Under the pieces are notes generated by a model. The model worked only from the letters and a program-made list of their open reading frames with translations. It was not told where the DNA came from and made no database searches. 64,000 bases of DNA from positions 124,001 to 188,000 of the forward strand of contig DAMBYU010000007.1 of assembly GCA_032051265.1 (NCBI GenBank), written 5' to 3'. Numbering within the stretch: position 1 is the first letter of the stretch; the number at the start of each line of letters is the position of its first letter. Source of the DNA: Dryocola sp032051265 (lineage in GTDB: Bacteria > Pseudomonadota > Gammaproteobacteria > Enterobacterales > Enterobacteriaceae). Both the position numbers and the translations under genes were made by a program. Of the stretch, positions 1 through 8,009 are shown in pieces.

Positions 1-196
1 CGGTGGCCGTTCAGGGGCTTATGAAAAGGAGTTGCGTAAAGCACGTGAGATTGCCTTTAAAGAGTTGCAGGAGCAGGCGGAGAGCCTGGGGGCGAACGCC
101 GTTGTGGGCATCGATATCGATTACGAAACCGTCGGCAAAGAAGGCAGCATGCTGATGGTGAGCGTAACGGGTACGGCGGTGAAAACCCGTCGATGA
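1..196 (+). CDS. ybjQ: YbjQ family protein (UPF0145), C-terminal part
   Basis: The window opens inside this gene. The readable frame gives about 64 residues from GGRSGAYEKELRKAR to the end VTGTAVKTRR and stops at 194-196. This matches the C-terminal half of YbjQ, a small protein of about 107 residues with a pentamer-forming fold (DUF74/UPF0145) and no firmly established function. Its last codon and stop overlap the amiD start (CGATGA), so the two genes are probably translated together. The N-terminal part lies outside the window. Confidence 0.93.
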   Translation, partial: GGRSGAYEKELRKAREIAFKELQEQAESLGANAVVGIDIDYETVGKEGSMLMVSVTGTAVKTRR

Positions 197-1023
197 AAGC
201 TCGTATTGCTGCCTTAATGATGGCGATGTTGCTGGCGGGCTGTGCCAGCGAGAAGGGTATTGTCGATAAAGGCAGCTATAAAATTGATAGCCGCCGTCAG
301 GCGCAGGCGGCCTGGCCACGCGTAAAAGTGCTGGTTATTCACTATACCGCCGATGATTTTCACGGCTCGCTTGCGACGCTTACGGATAAAAACGTCAGCT
401 CTCATTATCTCATTCCCGCTGATCCGCCGCTGTCAGACGGTAAACCTGTTATCTGGCAGCTGGTGCCGGAAAGTAAACTGGCCTGGCATGCGGGGGTGAG
501 CTTCTGGCGCGGTGCTACCCGCATCAACGACACTTCCATCGGCGTTGAGCTTGAAAATCAGGGCTACAGCCGCCTGGGAAAAGTGAAGCAGTTTTACCCG
601 TTTAACGCTCCGCAAATCGAGGCGCTGGAAAAGCTCGCGAAAACGATTATCGAGCGCTATGACATTGCGCCGCAGAACGTAGTCGCTCATGGCGATATTG
701 CTCCACAGCGGAAAGTCGATCCCGGTCCGCTTTTTCCCTGGCAGCAGCTGGCGCAAAAAGGCATTGGCGCCTGGCCTGACGCCGGGCGGGTGGCGTTTTA
801 TCTGAACGGACGCGACCCCTATGCGCCGGTGGATACCGCAAGCCTGCTGGATTTGCTGTCGCGCTATGGCTATCAGGTTGAGGCGGGCATGACGGAGGCG
901 GGGCAGCGGCGGGTGATAAGCGCCTTCCAGATGCACTTCCGCCCGGCGCTGTATAACGGCGTGGCGGATGCGCAAAGTCAGGCGATAGCAGAAGCGCTGC
1001 TGGAGAAGTATGGCCAGGGATAA
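193..1023 (+). CDS. amiD: N-acetylmuramoyl-L-alanine amidase AmiD, outer-membrane lipoprotein
   Basis: 276 residues. The enzyme cleaves the bond between N-acetylmuramic acid (including the 1,6-anhydro form) and L-alanine in cell-wall fragments. The N-terminus is a lipoprotein signal with lipobox LAGC, making Cys17 the lipidated residue; Ser at +3 rather than Asp at +2 fits outer-membrane sorting. The Amidase_2 zinc ligands are visible: His50 in VIHYT, then a His and an Asp in VVAHGDIAPQRKVDPG. The last 70 or so residues resemble a peptidoglycan-binding domain. The start ATG overlaps the ybjQ stop by four bases, so it follows ybjQ in an operon. Confidence 0.95.
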   Translation: MKARIAALMMAMLLAGCASEKGIVDKGSYKIDSRRQAQAAWPRVKVLVIHYTADDFHGSLATLTDKNVSSHYLIPADPPLSDGKPVIWQLVPESKLAWHAGVSFWRGATRINDTSIGVELENQGYSRLGKVKQFYPFNAPQIEALEKLAKTIIERYDIAPQNVVAHGDIAPQRKVDPGPLFPWQQLAQKGIGAWPDAGRVAFYLNGRDPYAPVDTASLLDLLSRYGYQVEAGMTEAGQRRVISAFQMHFRPALYNGVADAQSQAIAEALLEKYGQG

Positions 1024-2031
1024 TTAACGATGCAGCGTACCGTGGTCTTTCAACCAGAGCGCGGTACGGCGAATCCCCTCATCAAGCGTGACAATGGGCT
1101 GATAGCCCAGTTCGCGTTCGGCACGCGAGGTATCCAGCGTCAAATCAAAATTTAGCTTTGACACGCCGTAGTGCGTCAGCGCCGGCTCTCTGGCCGCTTT
1201 GTTGCCAAACTTTTCCATGCCGCGGGCGATCATATCCAGCATCGGATAGGGCACAGAGCGGATGCGGCACCTGATCTCCAGATCGTCAATCAGCTTCTGC
1301 ACGATGGAGCGCAGCGGGCGCGCTTCCATATTGGTGATGTTATAGGCGCGACCGGAAGGCAATTCGTTGCGCTCAGAGGCCAGCCACATGGCATGGACGG
1401 CGTTTTCCAGGTAGGTCATATCAACCAGCGCATCGCCGCCGCGCGGCAGTAAAATGCTGCCGTAGTGACGCATCATCTGTACCAGACGCGGGAAGAACAC
1501 TTTATCGTGAGGCCCGAACAGGCTTTGCGGACGCAGAATCGTAAAGCGGGTATGCGGGTTGGCCTGCGCCAGAAGCTGAATAACTTCTTCGCTGGCGGCC
1601 TTGCTGCGCGCAAATTCGTTTGCGAAGCGCACCGGGCGGAAATCCTCGCTGATTTTGCGGTGATGGTGATAATCAAAATAGAGCGAAGGCGAGGAGATAT
1701 GAATAAAGTTGCGCACGCCCCAGGCAACGGCCCATTCACCCAGACGGCGGGTTGCGCGCACGTTGGCTAGATCGAACGCTTCCTGCGTACCCCACGGTGA
1801 GGTAAAGCTTGAGCAGTGCCAGAGCGTGTCGACGTCTGCCAGCATCACCTTTGCCTGCGAGGAGACGAGTTCGGTCAGGTCTGCATGCACAAACTCGGCG
1901 CCCATTTTTTTCAGCAGCTTGCCCATCGCCTCATTGCGGCCAGTGGCTCGAACGCTGATACCTTTTGCGCGTAAGTATTCGACCGCGTTTCGGCCTAAAC
2001 CGCTGGTGGCGCCCGTGACCAGTACCTTCAT
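1024..2031 (-). CDS. ybjS: NAD(P)-dependent epimerase/dehydratase family protein YbjS
   Basis: 335 residues from the ATG at 2029-2031 (MKVLVTGATSGLG). A TTG three codons upstream (2038-2040) is open but less likely, because the homologue begins MKVLVTG. The glycine-rich TGATSGLG turn at residues 6-13 is a Rossmann NAD(P) site of the extended short-chain dehydrogenase type, and the SSPSLYFDYHHHRK stretch occupies the active-site region. The substrate is unknown. It converges on amiD with no spacer and lies about 90 bases downstream of ybjT on the same strand, so the two may be co-transcribed. Confidence 0.9.
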   Translation of the reverse strand: MKVLVTGATSGLGRNAVEYLRAKGISVRATGRNEAMGKLLKKMGAEFVHADLTELVSSQAKVMLADVDTLWHCSSFTSPWGTQEAFDLANVRATRRLGEWAVAWGVRNFIHISSPSLYFDYHHHRKISEDFRPVRFANEFARSKAASEEVIQLLAQANPHTRFTILRPQSLFGPHDKVFFPRLVQMMRHYGSILLPRGGDALVDMTYLENAVHAMWLASERNELPSGRAYNITNMEARPLRSIVQKLIDDLEIRCRIRSVPYPMLDMIARGMEKFGNKAAREPALTHYGVSKLNFDLTLDTSRAERELGYQPIVTLDEGIRRTALWLKDHGTLHR

Positions 2032-2119
2032 GTAGACCAACTCATTGTGGTTGAGATTAACGCGGGCATTTTTCCGTGAAACGGCAACGCTTGCAATGCC
2101 CTGTGAGTAAGATTAAGAA

Positions 2120-3571
2120 CTATAGACGATGTTTGCGCGAAGATTGTTCGGCTAAATGGCAAATACGCCTCGCCATTCCTTTGAAAATGAACAGATGCGC
2201 AGGGATCATCACCAGCCAGTAAACCAGTCCGGCGGTGCCGTGCGGATGCCACCAGGCACGCACATCCAGCGTTCGCTTATCGCCCTCGTCGTGCAAAGTA
2301 AACGTCAGGCGCCCAAGGCCGGGCGCTTTCATGCCAAACAGCAGCGCCAGCTCTTTTTGCGGTTCAACAATAATCACCTTCCAGCTATCCACCGTGTCGC
2401 CCACTGCGAGCAGCGGATGCGCAGGGCGGCCTTTAGCAAGTTTATGGCCTAGCAACAGGTCCATAAATGCGCGGGTTCGCCAGAGAATATTGCCAAAAAA
2501 GTAACCTTCTTTGCCGCCGATTTGATTCACTACATCCCATAAATCAGCGAGGCTCGCACGGGTTTGCATGGTATAGCCGGCCTGTTTGGGAAAGTAGCCA
2601 TATTCCGGGCGCCAGCGAGCGTGCGCCTGGGCGTCGTACCCCCAGTCCTGCGAATTTGCCAGCTTATTTTCTTCGCTAAGGGTCGCCCGCACGGCGTCAT
2701 CAAAAGTGATAAGTCGCTGTGGGATAAGCGCCCGCAGATCGCCATCGTCCGCCAGAAGATCGTGCCTGAGTCCCTGGATCAGCGCTTTTGCCGTTGTTGG
2801 CGGTACTGAGGTGATCACAGTCAGGAACCAGACGGAAATCCAGCGGGTTGGCAGCGGAACGGGGATCAGCGGACGATGGCGCCCGCTGATAGCCATAAAG
2901 CGTTCAAACTGCTGTTGATAGCTGAGCACTTCTGGCCCGGCTGCCTCAAAGACCCTGTTTTTTTGCGCGGGATGTTCGAGTAAAGCGACAAGATAATAAA
3001 GCAGATTTTCCAGCGCGATGGGCGTGGTACGCGAACGTACCCAGCGCGGCGGCGTCAGTAGCGGCAGGTTGTAAACCATATCACGCATCACTTCGAATGC
3101 CGCTGAACCTGCGCCGATGATTATCCCGGCGCGCAATTCCGTTACCGGCATGCCGGAATCGCGCAGAATGTCAGCGGTGAGCCGTCGTGCACGCAGATGG
3201 TCAGAGCTTAGATCGCCATCCGGCGCCTGTAACGAGCTCAGGAAGATAATCTGTTTTACAGGACATTCAGCAAGCGCGTCGCGCAGGTTGAGCGCGGCCT
3301 GGCGCTCGTGGGCGACAAAGTCTGGTCCGTCGCCCATGCTGTGAACCAGGTAATAGAGGGTATCAATGCCTTCCAGCAGCGCCGGGAGACGATGCGGCCA
3401 CTGTAGATCAATGTGGTGGCATTCAACGTCGGGCCACTGCTGCTTCTTCAGCCACTCCACGCGACGTGCGGCGGCAACAATATGATATCCGGCCTTACTA
3501 AGTTCCGGCACCAGATGTTGTCCAATGTAACCGCTCGCGCCGAGCACCAGAATCCTTTGTGGCTGAGTCAT
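2120..3571 (-). CDS. ybjT: SDR-family NAD(P)-binding protein YbjT with DUF2867 C-terminal domain
   Basis: 483 residues, slightly longer than the K-12 homologue (about 476). The N-terminal half is a Rossmann domain with LGASGYIGQHLV near residues 10-21. The C-terminal part, from about residue 330, is the DUF2867 region (WRPEYGYFPKQAGY, then WWHPHGTAGLVYWLVMIPAH) and ends in a hydrophobic segment that may touch the membrane. The function is not established. It begins 16 bases downstream of ltaE, suggesting a poxB-ltaE-ybjT-ybjS transcription unit. Confidence 0.9.
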   Translation of the reverse strand: MTQPQRILVLGASGYIGQHLVPELSKAGYHIVAAARRVEWLKKQQWPDVECHHIDLQWPHRLPALLEGIDTLYYLVHSMGDGPDFVAHERQAALNLRDALAECPVKQIIFLSSLQAPDGDLSSDHLRARRLTADILRDSGMPVTELRAGIIIGAGSAAFEVMRDMVYNLPLLTPPRWVRSRTTPIALENLLYYLVALLEHPAQKNRVFEAAGPEVLSYQQQFERFMAISGRHRPLIPVPLPTRWISVWFLTVITSVPPTTAKALIQGLRHDLLADDGDLRALIPQRLITFDDAVRATLSEENKLANSQDWGYDAQAHARWRPEYGYFPKQAGYTMQTRASLADLWDVVNQIGGKEGYFFGNILWRTRAFMDLLLGHKLAKGRPAHPLLAVGDTVDSWKVIIVEPQKELALLFGMKAPGLGRLTFTLHDEGDKRTLDVRAWWHPHGTAGLVYWLVMIPAHLFIFKGMARRICHLAEQSSRKHRL

Positions 3572-3587
3572 CGTCCCTGAACCTCAG

Positions 3588-4589
3588 CTATTGCTGTGCG
3601 AAAGCGCGCCAGTGATTAACCACTTCGGCGAGCTGTGCGCGGCTAACGTCAAGATGAGTGACCAGACGGGTAATCGGTCCGGCGCTGATTAATACGCCAC
3701 GCTCACGCATATATTTCCCCAGGCATTCCGCCTGTTCAACCGGGACGCGCACAAAGACCATATTGGTATCCTGACGCGTCACATCTACGCCGATTTCGCG
3801 GAGTTCACCGGCAAGCCAGTGCGCATTGTCGTGATCTTCCTGCAAGCGCTGAACGTTGTTTTCCAGCGCGTACAGGCCTGCCGCCGCCAGAATCCCGGCC
3901 TGACGCATCCCGCCGCCGACCATTTTACGCCAGCGTGTCGCTCGCTTGATGTAATCGTGGCTGCCGACCAGCAGCGAGCCAACCGGGGTGCCGAGCCCTT
4001 TGGAAAGGCAGATGGTGAAGGAGTCGCAATAGCGCACGATCTCCTCAAGCTTGCAGCCATAAGCGACTAACGCGTTGAAAATACGCGCGCCATCAACGTG
4101 GAGGGCAAGGTTATGCTTGCGGGTGAATTCCCACGCCTGCTGTAAATACTCGCGCGGCAGAACTTTGCCGTTATGGGTATTTTCAAGGCTAAGGAGTTTA
4201 GTGCGGGCGAAGTGGATATCGTCCGGTTTGATTTTCGCCGCGACCTTATCGAGCGGCAGCGAACCGTCCTGATTAGCCTCGATGGGCTGAGGCTGAATGC
4301 TGCCCAGCACGGCGGCACCGCCTGCCTCGTAGAGATAATTATGTGCCAACTGGCCAACGATATACTCTTCGCCGCGCTCGCAATGGCTTAACAGCGCGAC
4401 AAGGTTTGCCTGCGTGCCGGTTGGTAAAAACAGCGCGGCTTCTTTACCGCTGAGTTTGGCGGCATACGCCTGCAATTCATTGACCGTTGGGTCATCGCCA
4501 TAAACGTCATCGCCGGTCGGCGCGGCCATCATTTTTTCAAGCATCGCTTTGGACGGTCGGGTGACGGTGTCGCTGCGCAAATCTATCAC
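3588..4589 (-). CDS. ltaE: low-specificity L-threonine aldolase
   Basis: 333 residues, the usual length. This PLP enzyme splits L-threonine and L-allo-threonine to glycine and acetaldehyde, and also acts on phenylserine. The N-terminus MIDLRSDTVTRPS is typical of the family. The PLP lysine sits in CLSKGLGTP at about residue 197, with the cofactor-holding Asp in HVDGARIFN shortly before. It lies 37 bases downstream of poxB on the same strand, so transcription with poxB is likely. Confidence 0.96.
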   Translation of the reverse strand: MIDLRSDTVTRPSKAMLEKMMAAPTGDDVYGDDPTVNELQAYAAKLSGKEAALFLPTGTQANLVALLSHCERGEEYIVGQLAHNYLYEAGGAAVLGSIQPQPIEANQDGSLPLDKVAAKIKPDDIHFARTKLLSLENTHNGKVLPREYLQQAWEFTRKHNLALHVDGARIFNALVAYGCKLEEIVRYCDSFTICLSKGLGTPVGSLLVGSHDYIKRATRWRKMVGGGMRQAGILAAAGLYALENNVQRLQEDHDNAHWLAGELREIGVDVTRQDTNMVFVRVPVEQAECLGKYMRERGVLISAGPITRLVTHLDVSRAQLAEVVNHWRAFAQQ

Positions 4590-4626
4590 GGGGGAACCTC
4601 ATTAATATCCACAGTAAGCCACTGTT

Positions 4627-6351
4627 TTACCGGAACCAGTTGGTTTTCGCCAGTTCAATAACTTCGTCACCGCGCCCGCTAATAATCGCGCGCAACATAT
4701 AGAGGCTGAAACCTTTTGCCTGCTCCAGTTTGATTTGCGGCGGGATCGCCAGCTCCTCTTTCGCAACGACCACATCCACCAGCACCGGGCCGTCAATGCT
4801 AAAGGCGCGCTGAAGGGCGTTATCAAGATCCGCTGACTTCTCAACGCGGATGCCGGTGATGCCGCAGGCGCTGGCAATATTGGCGAAGTTGGTTTCGTGC
4901 AGGTCGGTGCCGTCCGTCAGGTAGCCGCCAGCTTTCATCTCCATCGCCACAAAGCCCAGCACGCTGTTGTTGAATACCACGATTTTGATGGGCAGCTTCA
5001 TCTGCACAACGGAGAGAAAATCGCCCATCAGCATGCTGAATCCGCCGTCACCGCACATGGCGACCACCTGGCGATCCGGCGCGGTGGCCTGCGCTCCCAA
5101 CGCCTGGGGCATGGCGTTCGCCATTGAGCCGTGCGTGAAGGAGCCGAGCAGGCGGCGTTTACCGTTCATTTTCAGATAGCGTGCGGCCCAGACGGTTGGC
5201 GTGCCTACGTCGCAGGTGAAGATTGCGTCCTCATCAGCATATTTGCTGATTTGCTGGGCGACATATTGTGGATGAATGGGCTTGTCTTCGTCACTTGCCT
5301 GCGCCAGTTCGTCCAGGCTTTCGCGTGCTTCACGATAGTTATCCAGCGCCTTGTCGAGGAAGCTGCGATCGGTTTTTTCTTCCAGCAGCGGCAGCAGGGC
5401 GCTCAGGGTGGCCTTAATCTCCCCGATTAGCGCCATATCGACTTTGCTGTGCGCGCCGATGCTGCCGGGGTTGATATCGATCTGAATGATTTTCGCATCC
5501 GTCGGATAAAAGGCGCGATACGGGAACTGGGTGCCGAGCAGGATCAGCGTGTCGGCGTTCATCATGGTATGAAAGCCGGATGAGAAACCGATTAACCCTG
5601 TCATGCCAACGTCGTAAGGGTTGTCGTATTCGATATGTTCCTTGCCACGCAGCGCGTGAACAATCGGGGCTTTTAGCGTTGCGGCAAACTGCACCAGCTC
5701 TTCATGAGCGCCTGCACAGCCGCTGCCGCACATCAGCGCGATGTTGTCATTATAACGCAGTAGCTGAGCGAGTTTTTTCAGCTCGTCATGCTGAGGGACG
5801 ATGACGGGCTGCGGAGCGGGGTACCAGTGCGTGGTGGCGGTTTCCGGCGCCGGTTTAAGCGCCACGTCGCCGGGCAGAACCACGACTGAAACGCCGCGGT
5901 TCAGCACCGCTTTGCGCATGGCAATCGCCAGCACCTGGGGGATCTGCTCCGGGGATGACACCAGCTCGCAGTAGTGGCTGCATTCGCGGAACAGCTCTTC
6001 AGGATGCGTCTCCTGGAAATAGCCGCTGCCGATTTCGCTTGAGGGAATATGGGCGGCGATGGCCAGCACGGGCACGCGGTTACGGTGACAGTCGAACAGG
6101 CCATTGATTAAGTGCAGGTTGCCCGGGCCGCACGAACCGGCGCAGACGGCCAGCTCGCCCGTCAGATGCGCTTCGGCGCCAGCGGCAAAGGCGGCCACCT
6201 CTTCGTGACGCGTTGGCATCCAGTCTATCGTGCCCATGCGATTCAGGCTGTCGCTGATGCCGTTGAGGGAATCGCCCGTCACGCCCCAGATGCGTTTTAC
6301 ACCTGCGCTTTCAAGAGTTTTTGCCAGATAAGCCGCTACGGTCTGTTTCAT
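4627..6351 (-). CDS. poxB: pyruvate dehydrogenase (quinone), pyruvate oxidase
   Basis: 574 residues. This peripheral membrane flavoenzyme converts pyruvate to acetate and CO2 and passes electrons to ubiquinone. The thiamine-diphosphate glutamate lies in RHEEVAAFAAGAEA near residue 50. The ThDP/Mg motif begins GDGGFSML and ends about 28 residues later in VFNNS (roughly residues 435-465). The C-terminal helix ending VIELAKTNWFR corresponds to the lipid-activated membrane-binding tail. The ATG at 6349-6351 has a clear AAGGAG. In relatives it is a stationary-phase (RpoS) gene. Confidence 0.97.
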   Translation of the reverse strand: MKQTVAAYLAKTLESAGVKRIWGVTGDSLNGISDSLNRMGTIDWMPTRHEEVAAFAAGAEAHLTGELAVCAGSCGPGNLHLINGLFDCHRNRVPVLAIAAHIPSSEIGSGYFQETHPEELFRECSHYCELVSSPEQIPQVLAIAMRKAVLNRGVSVVVLPGDVALKPAPETATTHWYPAPQPVIVPQHDELKKLAQLLRYNDNIALMCGSGCAGAHEELVQFAATLKAPIVHALRGKEHIEYDNPYDVGMTGLIGFSSGFHTMMNADTLILLGTQFPYRAFYPTDAKIIQIDINPGSIGAHSKVDMALIGEIKATLSALLPLLEEKTDRSFLDKALDNYREARESLDELAQASDEDKPIHPQYVAQQISKYADEDAIFTCDVGTPTVWAARYLKMNGKRRLLGSFTHGSMANAMPQALGAQATAPDRQVVAMCGDGGFSMLMGDFLSVVQMKLPIKIVVFNNSVLGFVAMEMKAGGYLTDGTDLHETNFANIASACGITGIRVEKSADLDNALQRAFSIDGPVLVDVVVAKEELAIPPQIKLEQAKGFSLYMLRAIISGRGDEVIELAKTNWFR

Positions 6352-6384
6352 CGGTTCTCCTTGTCACGATTCAGTTACCGTTAA

Positions 6385-6397
6385 CAAGCTTAGTCTA
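6385..6397 (-). promoter_or_regulatory. candidate poxB promoter -10 element
   Basis: On the minus strand TAGACT (complement of 6392-6397) matches TATAAT at four of six positions. It would start transcription near 6385, about 34 bases before the poxB ATG, close to the short leader known for poxB. No good -35 is visible, which would fit an RpoS-dependent promoter. This is a motif match only. Confidence 0.4.
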
Positions 6398-6423
6398 TTT
6401 ATCTGAATAAGTTGGCGCTAAGT

Positions 6424-6439
6424 CCCTCTAAAAAGAGGG
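6424..6439. repeat. inverted repeat between poxB and the DoxX gene
   Basis: CCCTCT, four A, then AGAGGG: a perfect 6-bp inverted repeat with a 4-base spacer in the 154-base divergent region. There is no T tract, so it is not an obvious terminator. It would lie about 39-54 bases upstream of the proposed poxB start, a common position for an activator site. Which protein binds it, if any, is unknown. Confidence 0.5.
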
Positions 6440-6505
6440 GCTATCTGTAAGGCGTTATTAGGTATAAATTATTCTCGTTATCATTAAAATAAGGATATAT
6501 TTCAG

Positions 6506-6940
6506 ATGGTTGCTAGAATGTTAAATATAGTAAACGGTTCGTTAGCAAGGGATGACCTGGGTAAGTTGGTTTTGCGTATTACCGTTGGCGGGCTGATGCT
6601 TTTCCACGGTTTACACAAGCTTTTTGATGGGGTGGGGGGTATCAAAGGCATGCTGGCATCGCATGGTTTACCGGAGTTTGTGGCATACGGCGTGCTGGTG
6701 GGGGAAGTGATTGCGCCTTGCCTGATTATTCTGGGGATCCTGACTCGCCCGGCTGCGCTGGTGCTGGCGTTTACGATGATTGTCGCCTGGCTGCTGGTGG
6801 GTACGGATAAAACGTTATTGCTGGATAAAACCGGGGCGTGGGCGATTGAAAGCCTGGTGTATTACTTCCTCGCTTCGCTTGCGGTGGCATTTTCTGGCGC
6901 AGGCCGTTATTCCGTAATCGGAAATTCTGCGTGGCGGTAG
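6506..6940 (+). CDS. DoxX family membrane protein
   Basis: 144 residues with four hydrophobic segments (about 24-40, 62-82, 85-105, 115-133) and the DoxX-type opening GKLVLRITVGGLMLFHGLHKLFDG. The family has roles in thiosulfate:quinone oxidoreduction in archaea and redox stress in some bacteria; its role here is unknown. AAGG lies 11 bases upstream of the chosen ATG; a second in-frame ATG at 6518 is possible. It is divergent from poxB and convergent with hcr. I do not recall a gene at this position in E. coli K-12, so it is probably an accessory gain. Confidence 0.82.
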   Translation: MVARMLNIVNGSLARDDLGKLVLRITVGGLMLFHGLHKLFDGVGGIKGMLASHGLPEFVAYGVLVGEVIAPCLIILGILTRPAALVLAFTMIVAWLLVGTDKTLLLDKTGAWAIESLVYYFLASLAVAFSGAGRYSVIGNSAWR

Positions 6941-6995
6941 TGATAAAAGGCGGAGGGCGCTAACGCTTATCCGCCTGAGATACTGAACTTGCAGG

Positions 6996-7025
6996 GCGGG
7001 TAAACATTGCGTCACCCGCTATTTT
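6996..7025 (+). terminator. weak hairpin after the DoxX gene
   Basis: GCGGGT (6996-7001) pairs with ACCCGC (7014-7019) across a 12-base loop and is followed by TATTTTCC. The stem is short and the loop long, so this is a weak terminator candidate for the DoxX gene just before the convergent hcr. Confidence 0.35.
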
Positions 7026-7031
7026 CCTGAA

Positions 7032-8000
7032 TTAAGCTAAGACTAAATCGCTCTGCGGATGACACGAGCAGGCCAGCACGTAACCGTTGGCAATTTCGGC
7101 CTCGGTCAGCGTCATAGTGCTGCTTACGGTGTAATCACCAGATTCGATTTTAGTTTTACAGCTTCCACAAACCCCGGCACGACAGGCGGCGTTAACCGGC
7201 ACGCTGTTGCTTTCCAGTGCCGCCAGCAGCGTACTGCCCACCGGTGAGTAGAATTCGCGCATCGGTTTTAACGTGGTGAATTTCAGCCCGCTGTCCACAG
7301 GTTTGGCGACAGGCGTGAAAAACTTCTCGCTATAAAACTCGGTTACGCCCAGCGCTTTCACTTCTTTTTCCACCAGCTCCATATAAGGCGCAGGCCCGCA
7401 GGTCATGACGGTACGAGAGGAGATATCCGGAACCGCTTCCAGAATTTCGCGAGTCAAACGTCCAGCGATAAAAGCGGGGGTCGCGTTGTTTTCTGCAACC
7501 AGCGTGACCGGGTAGTCGCGCCACTCTTCGGCGAAAATCACATCTTCCGGCGAGCGCACGTTGAAAATCACCGCTACGTCAGCCTGCGGACGATGTTTTG
7601 CCAGCCAGCGGCGCATCGATATAATCGGCGTCACGCCGCAGCCAGCTGCCATCAGCAGGTAGCGGTCGGCGGACAGATTTTCACAGGTAAACTCTCCCAG
7701 GCCTTCAGAAAGCCACAGATAATCACCCACTTTCACTTCCTGCGTTAGCCACCCGGAACCAACGCCATCCTCGATACGCCGGATCGTCAGCGTAACGAAC
7801 GGGCTGATCCCCGGCGTGGAAGAGATCGTGTAAGCGCGCAGCGTTTCATCGCTGTTGCGAATACTCACCAGCGCGTACTGCCCGGCCTTATAAGGATAAA
7901 AGTCGTGGTTGATAAGCGACAGCGTCCAGACGTCCGGCGTTTCCTGGTGAATGTGATGTACCTGCATACGATACGGGCACAATGGCGTTGGCATAGTCAT
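7032..8000 (-). CDS. hcr: NADH oxidoreductase Hcr (reductase of the hybrid-cluster protein)
   Basis: 322 residues, the same length as the K-12 protein. It moves electrons from NADH to Hcp through FAD and a [2Fe-2S] cluster. The FAD motif RAYTISS lies near residue 55, the nucleotide-binding AAGCGVTPIISM near 120, and a plant-type ferredoxin domain ends the protein with CRAGVCGSC plus a distal Cys in LACSCHP. It starts 9 bases after the hcp stop on the same strand, so the pair forms one operon. Confidence 0.96.
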   Translation of the reverse strand: MTMPTPLCPYRMQVHHIHQETPDVWTLSLINHDFYPYKAGQYALVSIRNSDETLRAYTISSTPGISPFVTLTIRRIEDGVGSGWLTQEVKVGDYLWLSEGLGEFTCENLSADRYLLMAAGCGVTPIISMRRWLAKHRPQADVAVIFNVRSPEDVIFAEEWRDYPVTLVAENNATPAFIAGRLTREILEAVPDISSRTVMTCGPAPYMELVEKEVKALGVTEFYSEKFFTPVAKPVDSGLKFTTLKPMREFYSPVGSTLLAALESNSVPVNAACRAGVCGSCKTKIESGDYTVSSTMTLTEAEIANGYVLACSCHPQSDLVLA

Positions 8001-8009
8001 GGTTACTCC

